Below, piece by piece: positions 54,262 through 63,920 of a stretch of DNA of 64,000 bases. The notes under the pieces were generated by a model, which saw nothing but the letters and a program-made list of their open reading frames with translations, ran no database searches and was not told where the DNA came from. The DNA is from Nitrosomonas sp. (GTDB taxonomy: Bacteria; Pseudomonadota; Gammaproteobacteria; Burkholderiales; Nitrosomonadaceae): contig JADJBK010000004.1 in NCBI GenBank assembly GCA_016703745.1, forward strand, positions 34,166-98,165. Direction: 5' to 3'. Within the stretch, counting starts at the first letter, position 1; each line of letters opens with the position of its first letter. Both the position numbers and the translations under genes were made by a program.

Positions 54262-54592
54262 CCACAGTTTTTTTGTTTTTTTAATTCGTATTTTTTCTGA
54301 ACTCCTGTTTCTGGGAGATATTGCTGAAAAATTACCAGCTGTCAATTTTTGCTAGACCCTCAGTCTGCCCTTGCCTCTGCATCAGTGCCTTCATTGCAGC
54401 TATCGATATCTGCGTCAGTACGGGCTCCATACAATTAATTTAAAGAATTTCTTTATATCAAAATAAATAATCTGCTTATTTCCTTTTCTTGTTGTGGCCG
54501 GATAATGTTTCATAACCCGACTGCGATTCAAATGATTGGGTTGTAACCTCGTAATTCAAAACCTATGATTCTCAACTTAAGAGGAATTAAAA
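54262..54592. other. Intergenic region upstream of the repeat-protein locus
   Basis: 331 bases without a gene. AT-rich around 54430-54480; a GATAAT box at 54501-54506 is a possible -10. Ribosome site AGAGGAA before 54593. Confidence 0.5.
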
Positions 54593-55600
54593 ATGAGTCA
54601 ATTTAAACAGAAAGTTATGGTGGCGAGTATTGTGCTTGCTTTTGGCGCTGCAGGCAGTGCCTGGGCGAATCCGACTAATACAGCGACTGAAGTTGCCGGA
54701 AATCAAACAGCGACTGCGGACAGCAACCAGAGCGGAGCAGGTATCGCAGCGAATGAATTTTCAGAAGCATATGACAATACAAACAACAGTCAGACAACAT
54801 CGACTGATAACAACAGCAACAACAGCAACAACAGCGACAACAGCGACAACAGCGACAACAGCAACAATAGCGATAACAGCAACAACAGTGATAACAGCGT
54901 GCTGAATACCACTGATAACAACAGCAACAACAGTGACAACAGTGACAACAGTAATAACAGCGACAACAGCAACAATAGCGACAACAGTTTTGCCAGTGCA
55001 GACGATGCTGCTGCTAATAATGGTAGTACCGCTACTTCTGATCGTTCTGATAACAGCTATGCAATTGGTTCAGATGGCTCAGCATCAGCTAATAATCAGA
55101 GCACTTCAACAGCAGATAACAGTGACAACAGTGACAACAGTTATGCTGATGCTTCTGAAGGTTCTGCGTCCGCAAACAATAACAGCACTTCCTCCGCAGA
55201 CAACAGCGACAACAGCGACAACAGCTATGCAACTGCATCGGAAGGTTCGGCATCAGCCAATAATCAGAGTACTTCAACAGTAGACAACACCGATAACTCT
55301 GATAACAGCTATACAACAGCAGACGGAACCGGGTCGGCAGCGGCTAAAAATGGTGATGCAACCGCGACCTATTCGGTTAATAACTCTGCGCTTAGTGGTA
55401 CGGTGACGGGAGCGGGTGTTGGTGCAGTTGTCACTTCTGGTGACGGAGAAGGTGCTGCAACTCTGACAGCCAGCAATTCCATCTCGGAATCTTTTAACGG
55501 GGCGGCTGGAATTAACCAGGTTGTCCAAAATCACGGCGCCAATGCCTTGACACAGCAACAAGTGTCTTTCCAAGGCAACGTAAATGTTAATGCTCAGTAA
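54593..55600 (+). CDS. Secreted Asn/Asp/Ser-repeat protein 1 (Fap-like fibre candidate)
   Basis: 335 residues. Signal peptide MSQFKQKVMVASIVLAFGAAGSAWA, conserved head (NQTATADSNQSGAGIAANEFSEAYDNTNNS), a region of tandem DNS and NNS triplets, then longer repeats of about 30 residues (ASANNQSTSTADNSDNSDNSYA), and a conserved tail (GAAGINQVVQNHGANALTQQQ). Almost free of charge except Asp, no Cys. Coded by 9-base repeats (GACAACAGC), so length may vary. With the C39 peptidase and porin downstream it looks like the fibre subunit of a FapB/FapC-type system. Confidence 0.8.
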   Translation: MSQFKQKVMVASIVLAFGAAGSAWANPTNTATEVAGNQTATADSNQSGAGIAANEFSEAYDNTNNSQTTSTDNNSNNSNNSDNSDNSDNSNNSDNSNNSDNSVLNTTDNNSNNSDNSDNSNNSDNSNNSDNSFASADDAAANNGSTATSDRSDNSYAIGSDGSASANNQSTSTADNSDNSDNSYADASEGSASANNNSTSSADNSDNSDNSYATASEGSASANNQSTSTVDNTDNSDNSYTTADGTGSAAAKNGDATATYSVNNSALSGTVTGAGVGAVVTSGDGEGAATLTASNSISESFNGAAGINQVVQNHGANALTQQQVSFQGNVNVNAQ

Positions 55601-55645
55601 TCTGAGTTGAGCATATTAAGAAATATCTAATCAAGGAGAAAAAAC

Positions 55646-56647
55646 ATGAATCAATTTAATAAAAAAGTGTTGGTTGCGAGTATGGTACTTGCTTTTGGTG
55701 TTGCGGGTAACGCTTGGGCCAATCCGACGAATACCGCTGAAACCGTAAACGATCAAACTGCAACTGCAACCAGTGATCAAAACAGTGCTGGCATTGCTGC
55801 GAACGAATATTCAACCGCATATGACAATACCAATAACAGCGTGGCGAATGCAACGGATGACCATACTGACAACAGCGACAACAGCGACAACAGCAACAAC
55901 AGCGACAACAGCGACAACAGCAACAACAGCGACAACAGCAACAACAGCCAAGTGGCTACTACTGATGATCATACTGACAACAGTAACAACAGCGACAACA
56001 GCGACAACAGCGACAACAGCGACAACAGCGACAACAGCTCGGCTACTGGTGTAGATGCTGCAGCCAACAATAGCAGTACCGCTACTTCTGATCGTTCCGA
56101 CAACAGCTTTGCAGATGCAGGTTCAGCTAGCGCCGCCGCTAACAACGGTAGCACTGCTACCGTGGACAACAGCGACAACAGCGATAACAGTTCCGCAGAT
56201 GCAGGTTCAGCTAGTGCCGCTGCCAACAACGGCAGCACTGCTACCGTGGATAACAGTGATAACAGCGATAACAGTTTTGCAGATGCTGGTTCTGGCAGTG
56301 CTGCCGCCAACAATGGCAGTACCGCTTCTGTTGATAACACCAATAACAGCGACAACAGCCAAACAGCGGCAAATGGTAATGGGTCTGCTGCAGCACAAAC
56401 CGGCAATGCTTCTGCCACCTACTCAGTCAATAACTCAGACTTGAGCGGTGCGGTAACAGGCGAAGGTGCGGGATCAGGTGTATCCGTAGCTTCAGGTTCA
56501 GCTGATGCTGCTTATGCTGCTGACAATACTATTAGCGCTGCATTCAACGGTGCTGCTGGTATCAACCAGGTTGTACAAAATCATGCTGCCAATGCGTTGA
56601 CACAGCAACAAGTGTCTTTTCAGGGTAACGTGAATGTTAACCAGTAA
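55646..56647 (+). CDS. Secreted Asn/Asp/Ser-repeat protein 2 (paralogue)
   Basis: 333 residues, tandem duplicate of the previous gene: same signal peptide type, head and tail (GAAGINQVVQNHAANALTQQQ). Repeats ASAAANNGSTATVDNSDNSDNS occur about four times. AAGGAG ribosome site. Head and tail are more conserved between the two than the repeats, which suggests they carry the secretion or nucleation signals. Confidence 0.8.
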   Translation: MNQFNKKVLVASMVLAFGVAGNAWANPTNTAETVNDQTATATSDQNSAGIAANEYSTAYDNTNNSVANATDDHTDNSDNSDNSNNSDNSDNSNNSDNSNNSQVATTDDHTDNSNNSDNSDNSDNSDNSDNSSATGVDAAANNSSTATSDRSDNSFADAGSASAAANNGSTATVDNSDNSDNSSADAGSASAAANNGSTATVDNSDNSDNSFADAGSGSAAANNGSTASVDNTNNSDNSQTAANGNGSAAAQTGNASATYSVNNSDLSGAVTGEGAGSGVSVASGSADAAYAADNTISAAFNGAAGINQVVQNHAANALTQQQVSFQGNVNVNQ

Positions 56648-56696
56648 TTTCGTTCACTAATCGTTCGGTGTTTAGCTGAACTTTAGTCAGTGAAGA

Positions 56697-56729
56697 GTTG
56701 CCGATGGGGAAGGTGGTCCTGTCGGCAAC
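56697..56729 (+). other. Hairpin between repeat protein 2 and the GG-motif gene
   Basis: GTTGCCGA / TCGGCAAC 8-base stem with a 17-base loop and no T run; could lower read-through or stabilise the upstream message. Confidence 0.5.
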
Positions 56730-56768
56730 TTCCACCAAATAACGAAGTTATAAACTCTGGAGAACAGA

Positions 56769-57141
56769 ATGAAGCCAATATTAAAAGGTAATGTGTCTTT
56801 TCTCTTTGCCCTGATATTGCCTGTTTGTACCGTTAATGCTTCTTCCGATCAGCTTGCAAATGATTCGATAACTGCGGGCTTTCCTTCAACTGGGATTGTT
56901 TCGCTGGATGAACTTGACGAGGTACGAGGAATGGGTGGGAGTGGATAGCACCGTGCTGAATACTATGAATGTTAAGGCAACATTGACGGGTAACACGGCA
57001 ACTAACAATGTCACCGGCACAAACATAATTGATACCAGCGCTTTTTCTGGAGCCAACGGCATGTTTTCGGTTATTCAAAATAGTGGTAACAATGTGGTTA
57101 TTCAAGATTCAACCATTGTAAATGTCACCATAGTGAATTGA
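56769..57141 (+). pseudogene. Small secreted GG-motif protein, one-base frameshift
   Basis: Signal peptide (GNVSFLFALILPVCTVNA), then VSLDELDEVRGMGG, then (in the next frame from about 56940) VDSTVLNTMNVKATLTGNT... ending GANGMFSVIQNSGNNVVIQDS. Dropping one base near 56940 joins them to about 123 residues. The LDELDEVRG-GG stretch resembles double-glycine sites cut by C39 peptidases; the tail shares the QN-x-x-N-x-x-x-Q pattern of the repeat proteins. Role inferred: peptidase substrate or minor subunit. Confidence 0.65.
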
Positions 57142-57148
57142 TTTTGTT

Positions 57149-57792
57149 ATGAAAAACTTCTTGCATAAATTGTTTTTGACCGCTATGACGATGTTGGTGA
57201 GTAGCCATCTCGTTGCGCTGGATCTGAATGGAATGGCGGGAGGTGGGAATTATCTTGTCTCGACAAAAAGTTTTGCCGAGATGAAGTTTGATACGGTTTA
57301 TAAACAAGAATTTGATTTTAGTTGCGGCTCTGCAGCGTTGGCTAGTCTGCTCACGTTTCATTACGGTAATGTGGTGAGCGAAAAGACCGTATTTCTAGAA
57401 ATGTATGAGCATGGCGATCAGGAAAAATTAAGGATCAAGGTTTTTCAATGCTCGATATGAAAAACTATCTGGGGCGGCATGGTTACGGTTCGGATGGATT
57501 TAAGATAAACCTGGATAAATTGCGCGAATTCAATAGTCCGGCAATTACAATTATTGATCTTAATGGCTATTTACATTTCGTTATTATCAAGGGTGTAACC
57601 GAGCAAAAAGTCCTGGTTGGTGATCCTGCGGTAGGTGTCAAAATTATTCCTCGCGATGAATTTGAAAAGATGTGGGGTGAGCGTATTTTATTTATGGTCC
57701 ATGATAACGGTGGTATTCAGACAGAAGCATCTCGCAAGCAAGAAGAATGGCATACCCATTTGGCTCCGTTAGGGGTGCGGTTGACCAGTTAA
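57149..57792 (+). pseudogene. Periplasmic C39 peptidase (FapD-like), one-base frameshift
   Basis: Signal peptide, then EFDFSCGSAALASLLTFHYG (catalytic Cys), YLHFVIIKGV (His) and VGDPAVGV (Asp). A missing A in the run at 57424-57428 splits it into 103 and about 114 residues; restored, the bridge reads EKIKDQGFSMLDMKNYLG. About 214 residues. No ABC transporter domain, so it is not a bacteriocin exporter; a free periplasmic C39 peptidase is the hallmark of Fap operons. Confidence 0.82.
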
Positions 57793-57860
57793 GTTTAAGC
57801 GAATATTTCGTGCTGATACGCGGACAGGTGACAGGTCCTTTGGATTTTTAACTATATTGG

Positions 57861-58361
57861 GTGTCTGGCATGTTTACTTGCAACGATATGATCAAGCATA
57901 AAATTTTGCAGTTGGTGTTGTTGCTGACTTTCTTGGTAAATCTTGCTGTTGCCCGAGATACGCTGGCAGATGCTGGATATGCTGACGATATTTTTAGTGA
58001 CCCATACAGCCAATTGATACGCGCGACTGATGATGAGTTGGCCCAGCAAAGAGGCGGCTTTACCCTGCCAAATGGAATGGTTGTTAATATAAGTCTGGAA
58101 AGACTGATTTTTCTGAATGGAATTGAAACGGCTTCCTCATTTATACAATTCCCGATAGACGGTGTGTTGATCCAAAATGGAAGTGGAAACTTGGGGCAAG
58201 ATTTGGTCGGATCAGTTATCGGTTCTATTATTCAAAATAGTTTGGATAATCAGTCGATTAAAAGTATTAATGAGCTCAATATAGAAATAAGTAATCTGCA
58301 GAATCTGGACTTGAGGTCTAGTACAGTTATTACTGATCTGATTATGCCAAATTTACAGTAA
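57861..58361 (+). CDS. Secreted GG-motif protein (FapE-like position)
   Basis: 166 residues; signal peptide to about residue 29, then ATDDELAQQRGGFTLPNGMVV, again a C39-like double-glycine stretch. C-terminus has SIIQNSLDNQSIKSINELNIE, related to the QN/Q tail pattern of its neighbours. The upstream ATG at 57861 or the one at 57888 could be the start. Function unknown; likely substrate or minor component. Confidence 0.7.
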   Translation: MSGMFTCNDMIKHKILQLVLLLTFLVNLAVARDTLADAGYADDIFSDPYSQLIRATDDELAQQRGGFTLPNGMVVNISLERLIFLNGIETASSFIQFPIDGVLIQNGSGNLGQDLVGSVIGSIIQNSLDNQSIKSINELNIEISNLQNLDLRSSTVITDLIMPNLQ

Positions 58362-58644
58362 TGCTGATTTTTGAGTAAAGATACCGCAGAATAATAAAAC
58401 TCCACTGGCAATGCATGGCATTTGCCCCTTCTTGCCGATAGCGTCTTTAGCTTTAATAGATAGTTGTCATATTCGCTTGAATAGAACCACGAAGATTGTT
58501 TAATTCCATAATCTTCTCAAGTTAAATAATCTTTCCCCGTTCATATAATCATCGCTATTTTTGAAGATAGCGGTCATATAATGATAGCTGTATGGCTGGC
58601 CTTCTTGATATCACTTTGCTGAACCAAAATGAAAGAAAATTACA
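58362..58644. other. Intergenic region before the porin gene
   Basis: 283 bases; no gene, no clear terminator. The gap is large enough for a separate porin promoter, though none stands out. Confidence 0.4.
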
Positions 58645-59953
58645 ATGATGAAAACGTTGGCAACAAAATTAGCAATGAGTGCTTATTTTGGAGAATCTCA
58701 AAATACCTTTCTTTTGTCAGTTGTTTTTTTTCTCATCAATACGGTTTGTGCGCAAGAAGGGAATCAACAAATTTCGATAGAGCAGTATAGGCAGCTTTTG
58801 CTTGAGCAAGAGAAAAAACTGGAGCAGCAACGTCAAGTACTGGGGGAGCAAACGAAAGAGCTTGAACGGCTAAAAAAACAATTTGAGCAACTTTCTAAAC
58901 AGTCTGGCACACCACAGTCGCCTATTGTCGGTACAAAAGAGGATAAGCCCAAAACTGTGGCCGCGCAGGTACCCTCTGGGCCAGTTGGCCAGGCTCCACC
59001 TAAACCTGCGGAACCGGAAAGGCCGCCAGAAATGCCTCGATTGTCTGAGACGGTGGGGGGTTTTAACCAAAAAGGGAAGTATGTTCTTGAACCCTCCTTA
59101 AGTTACGCTTTTTCTGACGATAATCGTGTTTTTGTAGACGCATTCACTTTTTTACCAGCCATCGTAATTGGCTTAACTGATATTCGCCAGGTAAAACGGC
59201 ACAGTTTTTTTGGTAGCCTGGGTTTACGATACGGCCTGACCGAGCGGTTGGAGGTGGAAGCCGGGGTTCCTTATGCCTATCGGGCGGATATCCAGCGAGC
59301 TCGGCCTTTTAGTACAGGTGTTGCGAACGATCAAATCTTTAATGCTGATGGGCATGGTCTGGGTGATATCGAGTTTGCAGCCCGTTATCAATTGACCAGG
59401 GGTACTGGGGGCTGGCCAATTCTGGTTGGTAATTTGTTGACAACACTGCCAACGGGTAAAAGTCCTTTCAGACTCAAAACCTTAGATGTAACACAGATCG
59501 ACCCTAATAACCCCGTTGAGCCTCTTTCATTTAGATTCCCGTTGGAGGTGCCTACGGGGTCGGGTTTCTTTACTTTCCAACCAAGCATAACTGCGCTTTA
59601 TCCAACTGATCCCGCAGTGTTTTTTGGTAGTCTGAGTTATACCTATACGATGTCAACCAAAGAAAGCTTTGGTAGGGTTGATGCGGGTGATGGTGTGGGG
59701 ATTACATTCGGTATGGGGTTTACGGTTAATAATCGCACGTCGTTTAATTTAGGTTATTCGCACCAGCATTTTTTCAATACTCGAGTTGCTGGTGACAGAA
59801 TTGGAGGGGAGTGCCTTGGATATCGGGCAGTTCTTGCTAGGCTACTCATACAGGTATAACTTGCGAACGAATATCAACCTGTCTGTGGGTATCGGAGCGA
59901 CGGACAACGCCCAAGACGCAAGACTTAACCTTAGAGTGCCCATGACTTTCTAG
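58645..59953 (+). pseudogene. FapF-like outer-membrane porin with coiled coil, one-base frameshift
   Basis: Signal sequence (LLSVVFFLINTVCAQ), a coiled coil (IEQYRQLLLEQEKKLEQQRQ through about residue 88), a Pro-rich linker, then a beta-barrel domain (VLEPSLSYAFSDDNRVFVDAF, RYGLTERLEVEAGVPYAY, LGDIEFAARYQLT). An extra G near 59807-59810 shifts the end; the expected end is ...LLGYSYRYNL...LRVPMTF with TAG at 59951-59953. N-terminal coiled coil plus barrel is the layout of FapF, the amyloid export pore. Confidence 0.8.
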
Positions 59954-59965
59954 TGGTGTTTGCCA

Positions 59966-60401
59966 TCACCTTTTCTGAAGCCAGCGATCCATGCAGTCAA
60001 GATAAATAACGGCATCAGGCGCGCTCTGATTGCGTTGTGACTGCCAGAGCATTTCCGCAAGGCACTCCATCGTGTGGTGTGCCGCTTCATGTTCGTCTCC
60101 TGTCAATTTGCAAAGTTGCGCAAATTTTGTACGAATGCCAACAGGTTGATCAATCGCCAGTTGCTCACGAATGGCAACGTGCATGCTCATGTGCAAAAAA
60201 GGATTGGTTGTACCCATCTCCGGGTGGATAATTTTGTTCCAGATAATGTTCGCTGTTTTTCAGGATGGGATGATATTCGGGGTGCTGAAGTATGACTTCA
60301 AGCGTAATGGTCTCCATATTGGATAGAGTCTGCCTGAGCTGATATTTTTGCCAGGTATCAAAGAAAAATTGCCGGACCTCGGCTCTGCTCGGATTAAACA
60401 T
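59966..60401 (-). pseudogene. DUF1841-family protein, one-base frameshift
   Basis: MFNPSRAEVRQFFFDTWQKY at the start and GTTNPFLHMSMHVAIREQL in the other frame. Removing one C at about 60225 gives about 144 residues, the usual size. Housekeeping-like gene of unknown function, convergent with the porin. Confidence 0.8.
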
Positions 60402-60421
60402 GTTGATTCGTGGTGAGCTCC

Positions 60422-61062
60422 CTATCTTTGGGTAAGTTTTTTTATGCCTGAATTCGCATAAATCCACAATCAGGCAAATATTGCATTCAGGTTTTCTCGC
60501 CTTGCAGATATAACGGCCATGAAGAATTAGCCAGTGATGAGCATCCTGGAGGAATTCTTTCGGCACCACCTGACAAGTTTTTGCTCCACTTCCAGCACAT
60601 TTTTTCCTGGCGCCAGACCAGTACGGTTGGCCACGCGGAAAATATGGGTATCCACGGCAATGGTGGGTTCGCCAAACGCCGTATTTAAAATGACATTGGC
60701 GGTTTTTCGTCCCACTCCCGGCAATTGCTCCAGCGTTTCACGGGTACGTGGAACCTCACCAGCATGGTGTTCTAGTAACAATACACAGGTAGCAAGGATA
60801 TTCCGGGTTTTGGTGCGATACAACCCGATACGCTGGATATATTCACTCAGGCCACTTTCGCCGAGCGCCAGGATTTTCTCAGGGGTGTCAGCCACCGCAA
60901 AAGTTTTCTGGTTGCCAGGTTGACGCTTTTATCAGTCGCCTGAGCAGAGAGAATGACGGCTACCAGCAATTGAAAAGTGGTTTGATATTCGAGTTCAGTC
61001 GTTGGGGCGGAATTGGTTTCCCGAAAGCGTGTGAAGATTTGTTGACGTTTGGAGGCATTCAT
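60422..61062 (-). pseudogene. nth: Endonuclease III, two one-base frameshifts
   Basis: HhH-GPD base-excision glycosylase: FQLLVAVILSAQATDKSVN, LPGVGRKTANVILNTAFGEPTIAVDTHIFRVANR (catalytic Lys in GRKTA, Asp in VDTH), then the 4Fe-4S cysteines CKARKPECNICLIVDLC. One T is missing near 60906 and one base near 60575. If corrected it is about 212 residues, normal for Nth. Confidence 0.88.
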
Positions 61063-61079
61063 TTCTAAAATAGAAGCTG

Positions 61080-61744
61080 CTAGGGTTTGCCGGTGGGTGT
61101 GGCGAGATTAGCATGAGCGCGAGCCATCGTGGCCTCGATGGTTGCTTGTTTTGTGTGACGGTTTGGTTGCTGGAAAATATCACCAGAGAATATTTGCTGG
61201 CTTTGATTAATTTCCGGGTTGGGTTTTTTTGCTGATTTTTGGCAAGCCTTTGTTTCCTAAAATGATAACGTTCCCGCGCTTGCTGCATGTACGCTGTTTT
61301 CTGTCCCTCACTTTCGTTGACGACAAGTTCCGGTACAGCCTGCATGTGGATGCAATCCACGGGGCAAGGCGCAAGACAGCGCTCGCAGCCGGTGCATTCC
61401 TGTGTAATGACAGTATGCATCAGTTTGGCCGCACCCACGATGGCATCCACCGGGCAGGCGCGCAGACAGAATGTGCAGCCGATACATTGAGTTTCATCGA
61501 TGACAGCTACCGCTCGCGGTTTGGGGTAACCGTAAGTCGTATCAAGTGGTTTGGAAGCAAGGTTGAGCAGCCGTGCAAGCTGTTCAATTACGGCATTCTC
61601 GCCTGGAGGGCATTGGTTGATGTTGGCCTGACCGTTGGCGATTGCCACCGCGTAAGGCTGGCAGCCGTCATAACCACACTGACCACAATGGATCTGCGGC
61701 AGAATTGCATCAATTTGCTTGATGAGTGTAGATTTGTCAGCCAT
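61080..61744 (-). pseudogene. rnfB: RnfB-type ferredoxin subunit, C-terminal one-base frameshift
   Basis: From MADKSTLIKQID. N-terminal 4Fe-4S site CGQCGYDGCQPYA, then two ferredoxin clusters CIGCTFCLRACPVDAI and CTGCERCLAPCPVDCI. A missing A at about 61213 diverts the last 45 residues; the native end reads ...ANLATPTGKP with TAG at 61080-61082. Electron transfer to ferredoxin; in many betaproteobacteria it stands alone next to nth, as here. Confidence 0.88.
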
Positions 61745-61775
61745 GAGTGTTTTCTCACACAATATTCGGATCGTT

Positions 61776-62757
61776 TCAGTTGCCAGATCGGGTCCCCTGG
61801 TAAATCAGGCCGGAGTAAAGCTGGATGAGACTGGCGCCTGCCATAATTCTTGATTGCGCGTCGGCAGGTTGCATGATGCCACCGACACCAATAATGGGAA
61901 TAGCTCCTTGCAGATACTCATCGAGTAGTTGAATGACGGCATGGCTGCGTATTGTAAGCGGTGCACCACTTAAACCGCCGCTTTCGTTGCTGTGTGGAAG
62001 GTTCTCCACTTCATTCCGGGAAAGGGTGGTATTGGTTGCGATAACCCCATCCATGCGGTACTTGATAAGCAGCTGGGCGATCTGCTCAATTTGTTGTGAC
62101 TCCAGATCAGGTGAAATTTTGACTACCAGTGGCGTATAGCGGCTGTACTGATCACTTAAGCGAGTTTGCTCTTTTTTAACACCTGTAACAGATTGTCGAG
62201 TTCTGTTGTTTGCTGCAGCTGTCTGAGTCCAACGGTGTTGGGTGATGAAATATTGATCGTGATGTAACTGGCAATGGAGTATACCTTGCGCAGACAGATC
62301 AGATAATCATCAACGGCACTTGCCAGTGGAGTATCCGCATTTTTCCGATATTAATGCCCAATATTCCCTGATAACGAGCATTGGCAACATTGATCAGGAG
62401 GCTGTCCACGCCTTCATTGTTGAACCCATACGATTGATGATCGCCTGTGCTTCAGGAATCCGGAATAATCGTGGTCGGGGATTGCCTGACAGGGACGGGG
62501 TGTGACTGTGCCAATTTCGATGAAACCAAAACCCAGCGCGGCAAGTGCATCGAGGTAAGCGCCGTTTTTGTCGAGACCGGCCGCCAGTCCCACCGGATTG
62601 GGAAAGGATAACCCCATTACCTGTATTGGCGTGCAGGCAATGGGTTGGCAGGTCATTAAACCTGTACGATGGAGTAGATCGAGAGACCGAAGCGTTACCG
62701 TATGGGCGGTGTCGGGATCCAGCAGAAAAGGAGTGGGCGCAGCAGGTTATAGGGCAT
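61776..62757 (-). pseudogene. pyrD: Dihydroorotate dehydrogenase (quinone), several one-base losses
   Basis: From MPYNLLRPLLF. Recognisable: VMGLSFPNPVGLAAGLDKNGAYLDALAALGFGFIEIGTVTPRP, NINISSPNT region, KISPDL, DGVIATNTT, GGLSGAPL, IIGVGGI. One-base losses in homopolymers near 62725, 62500, 62420, 62340 and 62170. About 329 residues if corrected. Fourth step of pyrimidine synthesis. So many small losses in an essential gene point to sequencing error. Confidence 0.85.
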
Positions 62758-63130
62758 CGAGACCGTTTGTTTGGGGAATAGCATGCTTTCTTGCCACTGG
62801 TTATCTACGAAAACTTGTAAGGGTCTGAAATTCGACTTGTAGCACATTTTGCGATTATCTGCGATCCAGTAACCTAAATAAAGATAGGGCAGGTGCTTGC
62901 TGCGACACTGTTCGATCTGCCAGAGGATGTTGAATGTTCCGTAACTGGCATTGCTTTAATATCCGGATCAAGAAGGTATAAACCGATGAGCAAACCATCT
63001 GGCACCTGATCGATTGATAATGACCATCCGAAGTTGATTATTTTCATGAAAAGTAACCGCATGAATTGACATTACTTTTAGCAGGAAATCACGATATTGT
63101 GCATGATATCCGCGTGAATTATCTTGGCCG
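62747..63130 (-). pseudogene. bpt: Aspartate/glutamate leucyltransferase (Bpt) remnant, 5'-truncated
   Basis: Pieces of the C-terminal half: HENNQLRMVII, IDQVPDGLLIGLYLLDPDIKA, then NILWQIEQCRSKHLPYLYLGYWIADNRKM. At least two frame changes. The N-terminal half is missing at the IS21 remnant, and the end overlaps pyrD. Normally adds Leu to acidic N-termini for degradation. Confidence 0.7.
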
Positions 63131-63149
63131 CTTTAGACAATTATGATGG

Positions 63150-63913
63150 CCGGTTGAGTTTATTAGCTACTTCATGATTTTTTTCTGGTTTTTCCTCCTG
63201 TAACTTTCACTGTCGATTTCGATGATAGTTGCGTGATGGATGATCCGGTCGATGGCGGCAACAGTCATCGTGTAGTAAGAAAGATTTGATCCCACTGGCT
63301 AAAGGCTGGTTTGAAGTAATGATGAGACTTCCGCTTTCAGCGATGGGCAATGAAGTCAAACAATACTTGTGTTCGAATCGGTCTTTTTGACATAGCCGAT
63401 ATCATCAACGATCAGTACACGGTATTTATCCAGCCGCGTCATGGCGGACATCAAGTCCAGTTCTTTCGGCTTACTGCAGGAGTTGAACGCAGTGCGGTAG
63501 CCGATATCCACTTGACGCGGATGCCTTGTTCAATCAAATGCAACCCCAATGCTGCCGCCACATGGCAGTTGCCGACACCGGAGATCCGATCAGCAACACA
63601 TTGTCGCCTGGCTCGCCTCAGTAGGTAGCCTGTCGCGCAGCGCGATGATTTTTCTCTGAGCGGCTTGAGGCCAGTTCGGTCAGAGCCAGAGTGGCATCGC
63701 TTTTGCCGCGCGGTAGTCTGGCTTCCATCGCGTCCAGTTTCTGATTCTGCTTTGGAAGCTTTGCTGGGCGACTTCCTGTTCGCACAGGGCGGCGTGAGAT
63801 GTGGGTGTAGCCCAGGCGTGTGCTGCGGCTTTGATCCTGGAAGTGCCGGTAATGCTGGCCAAAGGCAGGGGAGTCTGAGTTCCTTGAGCATCAGTGGGGA
63901 GCGATTCAGACAT
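63150..63913 (-). pseudogene. istB: istB of a decayed IS21-family element
   Basis: MSESLPTDAQ at 63913, AAMTRLDKYRVLIVDDIGYV (Walker B region, 63360-63450) and AAIDRIIHHATIIEIDSES near the end (63200-63270), spread over several frames with many one-base changes. The Walker A region (63560-63610) is damaged. Confidence 0.75.
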
Positions 63914-63920
63914 GAGTTGG

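Noticed and set aside
54800..56060. CRISPR-like array
   Set aside because: The repeats are 9-base coding units without spacers of constant length.
54790..56420. Long Leu/Ser- or Thr/Ala-rich reading frames on both strands across the repeat genes
   Set aside because: They are other-frame readings of the 9-base repeats and have no start signals or signal peptides.
57149..57792. C39 peptidase as part of a bacteriocin export ABC transporter
   Set aside because: It has its own signal peptide and no membrane or ABC domain; no transporter is nearby.
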